Positions 22,636 through 34,882 of a DNA stretch of 64,000 nt are shown here, piece after piece; positions within the stretch are counted from its first letter, which is position 1; every line of letters begins with the position of its first letter. The translations under genes were made by a program, and so were the position numbers. Source of the DNA: Moniliophthora roreri (lineage: Eukaryota; Basidiomycota; Agaricomycetes; Agaricales; Marasmiaceae); assembly GCA_001466705.2 (NCBI GenBank), contig LATX02000175.1, positions 310,001 through 374,000 of the forward strand. Direction: 5' to 3'. The notes beneath the pieces are model-generated. The model ran no database searches. It was not told the origin of the DNA and was given only the letters and a program-made list of their open reading frames with translations.

Positions 22636-24750
22636 ATGATTCCTTTCGTTTTCGTTCTACTTCCCCTCTTTTTTAGCACGGCTTCTGCCTTGAACGATTG
22701 GACGGTACCCTGTTTTGAAGGGGAATGCTCTTATGATACTGACCGAGGTTCTCTCAAGATCGTACGCCATTTTTTCAGAGTATCAGGATCTATTTCTCAC
22801 AATCACACTTCCAGTGGGGTTCTCCCGATGCCATCACTGACATCACGACAGCGGCGGGCTGGACAATTCTCAATTGTGACCAGGATGCCTTAGCGCAGGA
22901 CATAAGATTGGTTTGCACCGACTCTGAGTCGGAGTGCAGTCACTTGTGGCAAAACACTGGTGCAGTTGGAAAACTCGTTCGGCTTCCCGAAAGCGTAATC
23001 ATTTCCTTTCTCTCTCTAGTTTGCATACTAACTAAACTCTACAGTGCGGAAAGAGTGCATTCGCACGGATTTCCCGCAACTGGGTTCATGAGGATCAGTC
23101 CTTGCCTCCTCAGCTTGCAAAGACGCTTCGTCGACGGGATGGAACGGTCCCGGAAGTACAAGGCTTGGCGCTCGATACTGACTTCAGCGCGATAGACCCA
23201 GCACAGTGAGTTTCGCGCCATTAGGCAATATGAATATAACTTACTGATTTTCCCGCCTCATAGGAATGGTGATGTTTCTTTGGCGATCCAAGGCGCAAAT
23301 ATCCCTGGAGCTACCGGAGACTTTAGCATCACGTCGGCAGGTCCTGCACGTAGGAGTCGCCTTGTGAAAAAGGGGCTCTTTGATTTCATTGAGGATGCCT
23401 TTAACAGTACGAGGGCCAAAACCATCTCATTCATTTTTACTCACCCTAATCACTTTCCTGTAGAATTCAACTCCTTTGACAAATCAATTACAAAAGACCT
23501 CCCACCCGTAAACGTGGATAAAACATTCCCAATCTTCGAGGAAAAGATCACCTGCCCCGCCACTGAAGACTTGCCCGCTTTCGACGCATCCATTAAAGCT
23601 GATGCGGCTACCAAAGCCAATGCGGTCGTTTCAATAGGCATCGCCGCTGCAGGCACCATCGTCCCGCCCAAATTCAGCGAGTTCGGTGTCTTCGCAGGTT
23701 TGGCACTTCCGAGTTTGTTGGCACTGTCATAAGCTTACCTTCGTGCAGGTCTCGACGCTGATTTGCAAGGTACTTTGCAGCTTGTTGGCTCTGCATCGGT
23801 GAGTGCTTCCCTGTCTCAAATCTAGACCGACACTAACTCTACGAAGGGTACCGCCGACTCTGGACGAATTACCTTCTTTGAAGTAGGAGTTCCCGGATTG
23901 GATTTCCCTGGGTAAAAATTCTCTATAATCACAAAGATCTATCGCTGAATTATTTGTAGAGTTCTTACTCTTGGACCGTCGTTCAAAATTCAAGGACAAG
24001 CCAAGGCAACCCTTGATATCGACGCGGATCTTACTGTTGACCTTGCCTACACTGTCGATAACGCTAAGCTTTTCTTCCCTAAATCTGATGCTCAAAAGTC
24101 CGGAGGCGACTTCACTCCGACGAACAGTCGTATGTATCAATCTTGACTCTGTTTGTATTACTTTACTTACTCTCTGCTAGCGCTTAAACTGTCTGTTACA
24201 CCCTCCGTAGCATCAAAAGCCGTCGTGGAAGGTCACATCATACCCACTCTTCAACTCGGAGTTACAGCACTGGGAGGTGTCGCTGAAGCTGTCGTATTCG
24301 TCGATTTCGACGCCAGCGCAGCAGTGACTCTCAGTCTCGAGGCGTCGGCCAGCGTCAGTACAAACATCACAACGCCAGTTGAAACTCAAGCCAGTGTGAA
24401 CGGTTGCTTGGATGTTGGTACAGGTATCGATGTCAATGCAGGTGCGGATGCATCATTCTTTGGGCTTTTCGACAAGAACACAAAGGTCAACCTGTTCACG
24501 AAGAAGTTTGATTTATTCAAGGTGCGGGTCCAATGGATGTGCTATACGAACAAGGAGATTAATTTTTCTGCAGAAATGCTTGGGTACCAGTACCAAGCGG
24601 GAGATTTCTCAGCCGCGCATCTCTCGTCGCCGTGCACCTTTACGGATGCTTAAGCGAGACCTCACCTGCCCGACATTTGCCACAGACATTGTTTCCGTAG
24701 TTGACGAAGAAGTATCTGCTGCTGAGTGCGTCCCACTGAAGGTTCTTTGA
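22636..24750 (+). CDS. Secreted protein of unknown function, family copy B, 548 aa, ten exons
   Basis: Exons 22636-22761, 22815-22994, 23045-23205, 23264-23406, 23464-23697, 23749-23798, 23847-23911, 23960-24129, 24181-24521 and 24574-24750 join in frame. All exon lengths equal those of copy A except exon 4, which is 9 bp longer. It has a signal peptide (MIPFVFVLLPLFFSTASA), the PCFEGECSYD motif, CGKSAFAR, the IGIAAAGTIVPPKF block, the beta-rich middle and the KCLGTS end. Exon 4 is the most changed part (NGDVSLAIQG, SAGPARRSRLVKKG) and carries a dibasic site. No known function; like copy A it should be exported. The equal exon lengths and lack of stops suggest both copies are working genes. 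Confidence 0.75.
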
Positions 24751-25040
24751 TCTCTCCTGCTGATTCACCTCTCTGTAGCATTAAAGCCCTGCCTTGATTA
24801 CCGAGTGACACTGGCAGATAGCTGTTACTTTTGTAAGGATGCTGCTACATCGTTCTTTGGACCCTTTATGAGTTTGTATGGGAGTACATATAATCTAAAT
24901 ACTATAATAATGGGGGCAATAAGGGATTATAACATGGAATACTGAAAGTCCAATCCTACCAGAGATGTCCGTGCAAGGGTGACAAGGTATCTGGGCTCTG
25001 TACGTACAACGGACGATCAACTTTCACTTCCACGTTCATC

Positions 25041-28000
25041 TCATCGCAAAAACTCCGGTTCATCGACGAATATGGCCTCGACGTCCTTCCAATTGCCTTT
25101 CTGTCCTTTCTGCTTCTGCTGCCACACCTTCTGTCGTTCATCCCAATACTCTAGCTTTCCATCTACACGAGACGGTGTCCACACACGCTCACCAGTATCA
25201 CCATCTGTCTCAGCTGTGAACCATCTAGGTCGATGAGGAGGCAATTGTCCCTCTTCCCTAGCCCGCCTGGTCGCACGTTGCTTCTCTTCCTGTTCCAGCT
25301 TCAGATCGTTCGCCTGTTCGTAGTATCCGGTTTCGAACGCGCGTTGATCGGGCCGCAGCCGACAATCAGTAGGGCAGATATAAGGCTTCAATGTGTCCTT
25401 CGGGCAGTCGTTTAATGTCAAAGCAAACGGTGTCAAGTTGAATGGTGTTCCCGAAGGCTTTTCTGAGTTCCTCCATAGTAGGAAAAACTCCGGTGAAGCG
25501 GATGGAGAGGTCGCTCCACTGACAGGAAGGTCGGGATGAAGTTCGCCAGTACCAGAACCGGCAGTGCGAGCGATGAGCTGAGAGTTCCATCGTCCGGCAA
25601 TATCTAGAACAACTCTGCCTCTTGAATCCAGGACTTGACCACTGATCTCGTAGGCGTCTTTTCCTCGCCAGCCTCTCGGTTTGAATGTCAATATACAGGT
25701 GTCTTTCGTGCGGTGATTTGTGATCTGAACGATGATTGATATAAATTTAGAAGTCTCTTCAAGGTTTGTGAGACTCACGATCATATCTCCGTAATGGTCT
25801 ATCGTCGGTGACCCAAGGATGAACCCAGATACGGAGGTGGTAACCTTCTTCCATGTGTAGTGCTCAATCACTTTTCCTTTGAGTTTCCCAGAAGCTTTTG
25901 GATAATCGGGGGCCCATTCTTCAGGGATCATCAACTCTGCATGGGCGACACCAGTAGGACGGATCTCAAATGACTTTCCCATGAATTTGTTCTGAGCATC
26001 AACCTAACAAATATCTTTCCATCAGAGTCATGGGATCCCCAAAAACCAGGTGACGTACTTCACCATAGTAGTTCCAAATCGGTGATTCGGCCCAGCATGC
26101 AGAGATTGGTGGATGATGACTGACTTGCTCCGAAAAGTAACGATAATCCTTATCAAGCCGTACGTATTCAAATGTTTCATTCTGGAACGTATCATGAGAA
26201 AGGGTTTGCACGTGCTAATGCTCAGCTCACTAGTATGGGGTTGAACGGCTTTGCGATACGGCCAATAGTAGAGGAGTAGTTGGACATAGCAAAGGCAGCA
26301 ACGAATGCGATTCGACGATGAGCATCTCTTTCGTGCACGGCTGCATCCACTACGGCAGGAGTGAGTCAAGAAATACATCAGAGGAAAGGCTACTTACAAC
26401 ACTCTGAGAACTCCATATCCTCAGCCTATCCAAGAGGTAGTTCAGAAAAGTCGTTCATCAGACATAGAAAAGCGCTCACCATTCGCTGCAACATGCTGGT
26501 AGGCTCGTTGAAGAACACCGGGAAACTGATTTTCGTCAAATCCTTCCCAATACTATGCTTCAGAACCGACCACAAACTCGTTGGTGGGCGCTCAGCCGCA
26601 ACATCGAGTTTGGTTCTTAGGTTACGGTAACCAATGTACGGTAACGTCAAATCTTCGCTCAAGACAGTCTCGTCCATCGAATGCGTAGGGCTCTTCAGTT
26701 GTTCTGGTACCACCAAATTGGGTATTGTATTCGCCTCAATTGCGTCGAAGAACTCGTCTTCATCATCAGTATCATCCATATCATCATCTTGTCCAGCTGT
26801 GGCTTGGATAACCGTCTCCTGAGTTTCGGATCGACCGACTGCAGCCACTGGCTTGGGGGTAGGCGGTACATCGGATGATCCAGGGAGGCCTTCGATGCCT
26901 GGGGACTGGACGAGTGGCTTGAATAACGAGCCTCTTGGGGAAATAGCGGCCATCTGGGCGCCTTCCTCGATGGGTGGTTGACTGACTAAGAAAGATGACC
27001 TTTTCCTTGCCTTGAGGGTACCCATGCCTTCTGTGAACCCAGAACCAGTACCAACATCGAAGAACCTGCTACCTCTCTTTCTACTCCTCATCCTCAGCTC
27101 GTTCTCCAGCATCTCACCTTCTTTAACTACAGTAGCCAAACTCTCCTCCCAGACCCTCTGCCTATGCCTCTCCGAAGCTAGCTTGCGCTTATACCAATCA
27201 TCCCGGTCCTTTGTCATCTGCATATACTCGTTCATCATACCTTGGACAACCAAATACGACTCCCTGAGTGCATCAAAATGCTTATTCTTGTTCAGCTGAG
27301 GCACCTCCGCACTCAGATTACTGAGAAGTTGTGCGGTAAGGTCAACCTGAGCTGCAGTCGCATTCCCATGCAGATCAAAAGTTTCATTGTATGGGATTGC
27401 CTTGATACTCTCCATTGACGACTCGTCGTCCAACGAAGTTGCATCAATCTCGTGTTCACCATTGGCTGCGATTCCGTCTTCCATGTCACCATTATGACTT
27501 TGATGAGACGGCTGAGGACTGGTATGCGGAACGGGTTCTTCATTCTCGGATGTCCTAGTGCCATCGCTCGAGATAGTGTGGGAAGTGCCGCTCAGTATGT
27601 GCCGACCTTTGGTAACCACACGCTTGATGCTCATTCCGCTGATGCTTGAGCGAGATGGGGCAGAGGGAATAGACGAGGGAATGGATATGGTGGATTTGCT
27701 GCCATAATTCAGCACGGACGCTGTTCCAATCGACTGCGACGAAGCATGTCCATGTCCATTATTGCTAGTGGATCGTTCACTTTCGCCGCTTGAGCGTTTC
27801 CTAGCCATGAGTATGCCATCTCCCGTATTCGATCTGGTTGGCCCGGGCCTTTCACCATCGCCATCTGTTCCGCTTGCGCCGGGACTATTTCCTTCCCTCT
27901 TGTGCCACTCGATGCTCTTCCCAATCGCCTGTGTCCACCTAGCAGCCTCAACTGGGTGATTGGCCTTCATATACCACTTTTGGACCGATTGGTGTCCCCT

Positions 28001-29270
28001 GCTAGGCGTCGAGTGTACCTCGAACCGTAGCTTGTCTGTTGTTGCTGACGGAATCTTTAGAATTGCTGTCCTCATTGATATAGAACCTCGGCTGGCGATG
28101 GTCTCGTCTTCCTGATGGCGGTAGTAGGATAGAACACCGTTTCGAAGCACGAACCATCGAGTATTGTATCCTTTTGCGACATTGGTATACTTGTTGAGAT
28201 AGCCTTTGAGTGTCGGAGGCTCAGAGACGGGTGCGGATGCTTGGATTAGTGTGGTATCGTGGTTGGCAACTGAATATCCATCAGACAAGCTCAGGAGGAT
28301 GAGGCCGCATGAACTCACATTGCCGTAAAAACACCCTCACTCGGTCGTCCTTGCCGGTTCCCTCGTACGCTACCCTGCCCCGCCTATCTCTCACAAAAAC
28401 ATCTGCACCGGCACGTACGGCAAGTTCGATAAGTCTCAGATCCTTGCGTTTGGCAGCCTCATGCAATAATGAATTGCCCGAATCGTCGTCGAGATAGGAA
28501 AGGTCGATGTGTTTGACTCGGGGTGATTCCAATAGACTCAAAAGCGCTGGCGAAGGTTGGGAGTTTGGCGGAGACATGATATAGCTGTGGAGCAATGATC
28601 GGTACGACGCATTGAGAAACTCGCGGGAATCTGAAGATTGTTAATTACGGGTGCAGCTGAAAAAAGCGGCGAACTCACTTTCAATCGCCCGAACTACATC
28701 CTTTCCCTTCGCTACCTCCTTGCATGTGCGACCTTGAGAGTCTACAAGTGCATCGTTGATGTCTTCTTGCTCCAGTAATGAATTAACGACGTCTGCTCGC
28801 CCAAGCGACGCAGCCAAATGAAGTGCTGTCGTTCCGGAACCTGGAGGGTGAACGCCGTTGGGAGATATAGCGCGATGTGATAATAGTAGTTGAATAGTTT
28901 CGACTGCAAGAGGAATTAGTCCCACTACACCTCCTGAGAGTACGTATACACACCAGAACCGCATCTTATTGCCAAGTGTAATGCTGCTGCTCCCGTGTCA
29001 AAGTCCCCGTCGATTGACCTCCGCTTATCCTTGCTGATTTCGTTCAAAAATGGGTGAATAAGTGCAGGGTCCCCTAACGGAGCGTGAGTACGTGTACGCG
29101 AAGTCGGTCATTCGGCTGCATACCGCTACGAAGCGCTGATAAGAGTTTGACTTGGTATAGAGGTTCAGTGACACCTTGAAATTGTCAGGGTCAAGGGACT
29201 GTCGAACAAGGTGATATATGTACGCACTGGTTGACCCCTGTAGAACCGAGGTCGTTGAAGATGGCGGCAT
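25041..29270 (-). CDS. osh1: Osh1-type oxysterol-binding protein (ankyrin-PH-FFAT-ORD), 1237 aa
   Basis: Eleven exons join in frame: 29270-29228, 29174-29124, 29073-28960, 28903-28679, 28630-28319, 28269-26480, 26425-26398, 26349-26231, 26181-26059, 26003-25779 and 25724-25041. In order: ankyrin repeats about residues 30-245 (TTALHLAASLGRADVV, NSLLHEAAKRKDLRLI), a PH domain about 268-373 (LKGYLNKYTNVAKGYNTRWF), a FFAT motif EFFDAIE at 754-760 behind an acidic run, and the sterol-binding ORD from about 800 with the signature EQVSHHPP near 912. Family knowledge: Osh1/Osh2 carry sterol and phosphoinositide between membranes, with FFAT binding VAP in the ER and PH binding Golgi or plasma membrane. 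Length fits yeast Osh1 (about 1190 aa). Intron 25778-25725 is 54 bp and has no stop, so its retention would add 18 residues. Confidence 0.9.
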
Positions 29271-29641
29271 GCTGTGAAAAATGGACAGCTGGCCAGTCCA
29301 GTCCGCCGAAGCAATAAGTTAACGGTTAAGGTATTACAGAGTGATGGTCGACGGTCAGTCAACTCAAGAGTCCCAGTTGTAGCAGTGAGAACCTTGGGGA
29401 TAAGTTGCCCTGACACGTGCAGGCCCCAACATCATGACGCATTCAGTGTTCACAGCAGTTGCCCTCAAGTCAATAACATTTGGACGGTGTTAAGTAACTA
29501 TTCATCCCATAGTATACACGTTTACACTAGTACTTCCCAATAAATACCCAATAACTCGATTGCTTTACCTTCCTTTATACTGCCTTGGCCCTGGTGAAAG
29601 TAATTTAGCCAAAGCGTTTCCTCAAATGCTCGCCGGTCGAC
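29271..29641. other. Intergenic between osh1 and secreted gene C
   Basis: This is the upstream region of the Osh1-type gene and the 3' flank of gene C. No gene or clear element is seen. Confidence 0.4.
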
Positions 29642-32254
29642 TTACTGGCTTCCCTTGACTTTCTCATTGACCAGGGGTGCTGGCTTGATGCTATTCTTCA
29701 AGCACTGGAGGCCACCTGAGCCCTTGTTCTGGTTCTTGGCCTGTCTTCTTTCCAAAGAGGGCCTTCTTAGTCTCGAGCCGCGGATTGACCTACGCGTAGG
29801 GGTAGCGGCTGGTTGATCGGCCTGGTCACCGAAACATTTCTGAACAACAAAGTTATTCAAGGATAATCACACGATGGAAGGGTTAACTTTACCTTGAAAA
29901 GCTCGAAGTTCTTGTTGAAGAGGGGTACAGTTGTTTGGTCATCGAACAGGCTGAAGAAGCTCCCTTCTGCACCGGCATTCACATTCAAGCCAGCAAGGAC
30001 CTTGAAGCATCCACCGAATGATTTGGTGTCCTCGACAGTGGTGTCGTTTCCAGTGGCAGCTCCTTCGTCAACTACCTCACCATCTTCATCATCAACTTCA
30101 CCAGTTTCATCAGCGACTCCATCGTCTTCGACAGTTTCGGTGTCGTCAACAGCGGTCTCTGTGCTTTCATCAGCAGTAGCGGTCGCGGTAGCTAACTCGG
30201 CACTCTTCTTGTCACTAGATTTCTTCGCCTGCCGTGCTCTCAGGGCTTTCGTCTCAGTGGCCTTAGCGGAGCTACCTTTAGCAGTAGGTGTAGGATCGAC
30301 GAAGACGGTAGAAGTGAGCGTCTCGGTCACAGTTCTGGGGGTTGCCTCTTCTCCAGAATCGTCGACGACCTCGCCGTCCTCTTCACTTCCTGCAGCGGTA
30401 CCTTCGCCCGCATTGTTGGCTCCCTTGGTGATGACCCGGGACGCAGAGGCAGCCAAATCCAACTCCAGCGATGCGCTGGCATCTGCCCTCAGGAAGATTG
30501 CGGCAGAGACGATATCATTCAACGCCGAAACGCCGAGTCTTAATTCGGGGATGAGACTGGCCTCGATAGTACCAAGAGCCTGGACTGAAGGACTAACGGA
30601 TAATTGAAGTGCTACGAAGGATCAAATAAGCAACATGTTCTAGACCACCAGAACAGGGACATACGTGTATCACCCAGCTTGAAATCACCCTTGGTCTTGT
30701 CATTTGCCTTCGCCGGGAAAGTGAACTGAGCGTCGGAGATTTGATACGTGAGACCGACAGTGAGGTCCATGTTGACGTCAAGGCTGGCTGTAGCTCGTGC
30801 ATTGATTTCAAAGGTGGGTCCGACTTCGAGGATACTGAGCACGGAAGTTGAGCATCTATGACGACTGGAAACAAGGGTACCACTTACCCAGGGAAGGTGA
30901 GACCCGGAATACCAACCTGGAAAATCTTGATGTCTCCAGAGTCCAAAGTACCCTATACGAATGATCAGATGAGAACCAACGGAATCAACAGCAGTATGCT
31001 TACACCGAGATTAGCCGTCAGAGAAAGCGTACCGTCCAAATCAGCATTAATGCCTAGAGACAATCGGTGTTCTGTTGATTCTGTTGCCAAAGAAACGACT
31101 GCTCACCAGCGACAACCTGGAAGTCATCGATCTTTGGGGGCGCAATGGTACCGATTGCAGCCACTCCAAGACTCACCAGCGCGTTTGCATCGGCAAACAC
31201 GTCGGCGCTCACGTCAGCGTTGACGGGTCCACAAGCAATCTGGCTCCTGAAAATGTTGAAGTTCTGATTCACGTTGATAGGTGGAAGATCAATGTTCTTG
31301 TTGACATCAAATTCGTTGGCATCTGAAATGGCTATAGAGTTCCATCGAGCCATAAGACTTGTGCGACTGAGTGAGAGAAAATCCACTCACTATCGATGGC
31401 GTCTTTGATGAAGCCTCCAGCTTTCTCAGCCACATCACCAACCTTCTCGCCCGCTTCCTGAGCCTTATCGACAATTTCGCCGAAAAGTCGCCTCTGGAAA
31501 CGGCTCCGACGCTGAGGACCTACAGGGATCGTTGTACCGTTAACGTCTTGACCTGGAAAGTTGGCACCCTGTATCGCAAAGTTCACTGGTCCCCATCTGT
31601 TCGCTGGCGTCAATTGAATCCTCACAACGACTTGTGAGGCGCTCACTTGGATGTGTCAGTCTTAGCAAAGTCAGTGTCAAGAGTCAAGGCTCTGACTGTC
31701 GGCTGTTTGTCGTCACGCCTGAAAATACGAGCAGCGAGTTTGGAAGGGATTGATTGATCTTCAGGTGTCCATGCCTTGGCTACGCGAGCGAATGCGCTCT
31801 TTCCGCACTAAAGACTTCGAGATCAGTATCAGTGATTCAACTGGCAAATCGGTAACCATACGTTTTCTGGGAGTCGAACAATTTTGTTCTCTGCACCCTC
31901 TTCATACAGGTGAGAGCAACCGGCACCCTCCGTATCCTCGCTCCCGCAGACGAGACGGATATCTTGAGCGAGCTTATCCGGAGAACAGTCCAAGATTTCC
32001 CATCCAGCAGCGGACGTGATGTCGGAGATTGCTGCATTACTACCCCACTGGAGAACACCGTAAGCTAGTTTGTATACTCGTATTCTGGGAGTACCACGTA
32101 CGATTTTCAATGTACCGGAACTTCCTCCATTTGTGGACGTGATGGAATATTGACAAACTCCATTCAGACAGGGTGTATTCCAGTCATTTGCACCATAAAC
32201 TTGAAGAAGGAAAGGAAGAAGAGAGAGAAGTCGAAAAGCAGAGTTGGTGGTCAT
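29642..32254 (-). CDS. Secreted protein of unknown function, family copy C, 707 aa, ten exons
   Basis: Exons 32254-32102, 32047-31862, 31807-31647, 31596-31391, 31322-31107, 31053-31004, 30952-30888, 30834-30665, 30611-29893 and 29839-29642 join in frame. The order, phases and several exact lengths (exons 3, 6, 7 and 8) equal copies A and B, so all three descend from one gene. There is a signal peptide (ending LLQVYGA), PCLNGVCQYS, LDCSPDKLAQDIRLVC, CGKSAFAR, GTIAPPKI and a final KCFGDQ exon. Differences: exon 4 has an amphipathic EKAGEK-like linker, and exon 9 carries about 130 extra residues that are acidic and Thr/Ser/Ala-rich (TVTETLTSTVFVDPTPTAKG, EVDDEDGEVVDEG), likely disordered and O-glycosylated. 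It lies inverted to A and B on the far side of osh1. No known domain is recognised. Confidence 0.75.
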
Positions 32255-33337
32255 TATAGCAGATCTTGTTCCACAAGAAAAGAAAAGGAAGGAAATAAAG
32301 CGAATCACGTAGAGATGAACGAAGAAAGACCGGAAAAGTGCGGCCAAGCGCAACGAGAAGACGAAAACGAAAGGGGAGGGGAAGGAGGGGAAAAAATACG
32401 TCCCACAGGGAGGGCGAAAGTAGGTTTCGCGGTGCAGCAGTGCGTCGTATGCTTTATACCGACAGTTTCTTGGCGTCGGTAAAGACGTATCAGCACATCA
32501 CTGATCTGCAGTATCGCAAGTAAAATTCACTGAGCTAGATTCTGCCAAATCGAATGGACCTATGTACGTGTTGCCGTGGCAGTTCGAAACCTTTCCAACC
32601 ATCACTGACCGTCAGGGCGGGGTACCGGACTTGAGCTGTGATTACATATGACCAAAGGACAGACAGCCAGAAAGATTTCTGTACCTTCAGCAGTCTGACT
32701 TCGGGCTTTTCGAAGATAGTACTACCTGAGGCATTGAAGTGACAGCTTTTCGTCGCGGTCCAAGAATTATGTGGAGATGTGGCAAGATGTCGGTCTGTGT
32801 GATGATGAAACATGGCAACACTCCAGCCTCTACAGCTCTCGCTACCGTAATTGGACTTCATCCGGTCAAATTTATTCTCTGCTGTGGTGATTCTGATGAC
32901 CGAGAGAACCGACGCCCACTCCTCAAGGTACTCGGAGAGTAAGGGGGTCGAGGTGTAACAATGTAACACAAGGCCAGATTCAAGGGGGCAGTGTGTATGG
33001 ATATGAGATGATTCGAAGTTCAGGTCTTTTCAAATATCTAGACCAAGATGAGCTTTGCAGACGATTCGGATGAATATTATTGAGAAACACCCACATAACA
33101 GTTGTCATGTATAGATTTTAGCCGGTGTTCAGGTTTGATAACGACCTGAAAGGTCTGAGTGGTGACTGAACCATAAATCATGGATAACGTCTGAATATGC
33201 AGGGTATAGAAAGTCAACTTCGAGTGACCCTGGGCTGGACCCATCGGCGGCGTCTTGACTCTTGGCAGTTCGAATGAATCCACGTGATTCTCGACTTCAA
33301 TGAGGGCCGCCTTAGAGGCTTGACGACGTCGACAGCC
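32255..33337. other. Divergent intergenic region, about 1.1 kb
   Basis: This lies between the starts of gene C (-) and the membrane-protein gene (+) and should hold both promoters. There is a purine-rich tract on the + strand around 32310-32420. The 144-codon frame at 32535-32969 (-) has no recognisable content. Confidence 0.4.
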
Positions 33338-34484
33338 ATGGCGTTTGATTTCGAGGCATCGGAGCTGACAGCTTTGGGGATCTTTGCCTCCTATTTCATC
33401 ATTATCTTCGCCCTCTTCGCCGTCATCTTGAATTCTCTGCCCTGGTCGCGACTGAACAGCAGCCCAAAATGTTACCTATTTCTGCTGCTCACAATTGGAT
33501 CCTTGGTTCATACCTGGTATTACATGCTCAAGTATATGGCAGTGAGTTAGAATAGCTTAATCTTGGAGATGAAGCTGACATTTTCTAGACCAGCTTAGAT
33601 AACTTTGAGTCGAAAGCCGTCACAATTCCGGAAACACTCCTGAAGCGAATGATTACTTGGTTGCAGAATACATATCTATTTGAGGAGGCTTGGACCGCAG
33701 CATGTTCTGGAAAGCTGAACTGGTGGTGGAGTGAGCAGATTTGCGTCTTCACGGCAGGCGCATGGACGGTTTTCCTGTTCGAGCAGGGTGCGAATCAGTT
33801 TCACTCACCATTGTCTTATATACCCACCTACGAATAGGACAGAGATATAAAATAAAACACCTATGGGCCTACATGGTTCTTGGCCAATTCGTTGCAATCA
33901 CGGTTGCAACCAATCTCTTCTATCTGGCTCTCATTCTTGCCGGCTGGCAATTTGGAGCAGCAAAACGCACTTATGATGCACCCCCAGTTCTGTGGGTCAG
34001 TGTGTTACTGTCTATGATCACAGTGGCCAACTCCCCATACACGGACACGGAATCCTTCCTGCCTAACCTGCTGATCATGCACGCCTTCATCATAATTCCC
34101 TTGTTCTTCATTGAACGACACGGCCACTACGCCAGCAAATTCTCGATGCCATATCAAGCCCTCTACATCGTTCTGTACGTGATCGGCTTTGTTTTACGCA
34201 TCAAGACCACCTTGGTTGGAATCCGTTCCGTCTCAGACGAGGGTTCTCTATGGGAAAACTTTATTCCCTTTATCAAGTCTATTTTGGCCGTTCTTCATTC
34301 CCATCCCGCCCAGGCTTCGATTGGCTGGGATGTGATATGGACATCTCTATCATTTGTGATCTGGACGTGTCTGAATGAACCCAGCATCATTGCACCAATT
34401 GGTACAGCGATTGCATCAGCCGGTGTGGTGGCACCTTGGATGGCGGCATCCACTGAGCTAGAGGAGGCAGGAAAGCTAGATTGA
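33338..34484 (+). CDS. Polytopic membrane protein of unknown function, 349 aa
   Basis: Exons 33338-33541, 33589-33787 and 33838-34484 join in frame. The ATG at 33338 has a good context (ACAGCCATGG). Hydrophobic segments suggest about seven to eight membrane helices, including FIIIFALFAVILNSL, CYLFLLLTIGSLV, VAITVATNLFYLALILAG, VLLSMITVA, LLIMHAFIIIPLFF and ALYIVLYVIGFVLRI, then a conserved-looking SIGWDVIWTSLSFVIW and a short Ala/Glu-rich tail. There is no recognised catalytic motif. The general style fits the multi-pass membrane proteins common in fungal genomes with no assigned role. It ends shortly before the dioxygenase gene on the same strand. Confidence 0.7.
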
Positions 34485-34882
34485 AGGACAAAGTGCTTCA
34501 TCACGTTTGTGCTACACTTTGTAACGGGTTCATTGTATACCCTGTTAAACTCGTGGAACACAATACAGCTCGCTGGTCTCATTTTTGCCCCCTTGTAGAC
34601 GATACGCGTTCCAACACACGATCCGGCTACCTCTCAAGCCGTTCCCCGGCTTGGTGGTCACAAGTTTGTCTTCCATCTACGAGTCCTTTGCACCATCCCG
34701 TCTCCCTATTCCGCAATTCGAACCTCCCAGTACCGGTCACAAGACGCCTGCCGATAAGAAGCTGTAAGAATTTGCCAGGAATCCGTCATATTACACCTTG
34801 ATTGTGCTTTCTTGCTGACAATGCAACTATTCTTATAAGACCAGTCTCACCAGTTTTCTTTCTCGCTTTTAGCTCAATCAGC
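34485..34882. other. Intergenic before the TauD-like gene
   Basis: This is the 3' flank of the membrane-protein gene and the promoter of the dioxygenase gene. Pyrimidine-rich stretches precede the ATG, and no other feature is seen. Confidence 0.4.

Larger units (their letters stand above)
21452..24880 (+). repeat. Segmental duplication, copy B
   Basis: This is the second copy of the block at 16245-19980. It is shorter upstream of the gene and keeps the same gene structure. Divergence is uneven: some exons and introns are nearly identical to copy A while others differ at many sites. Confidence 0.85.
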
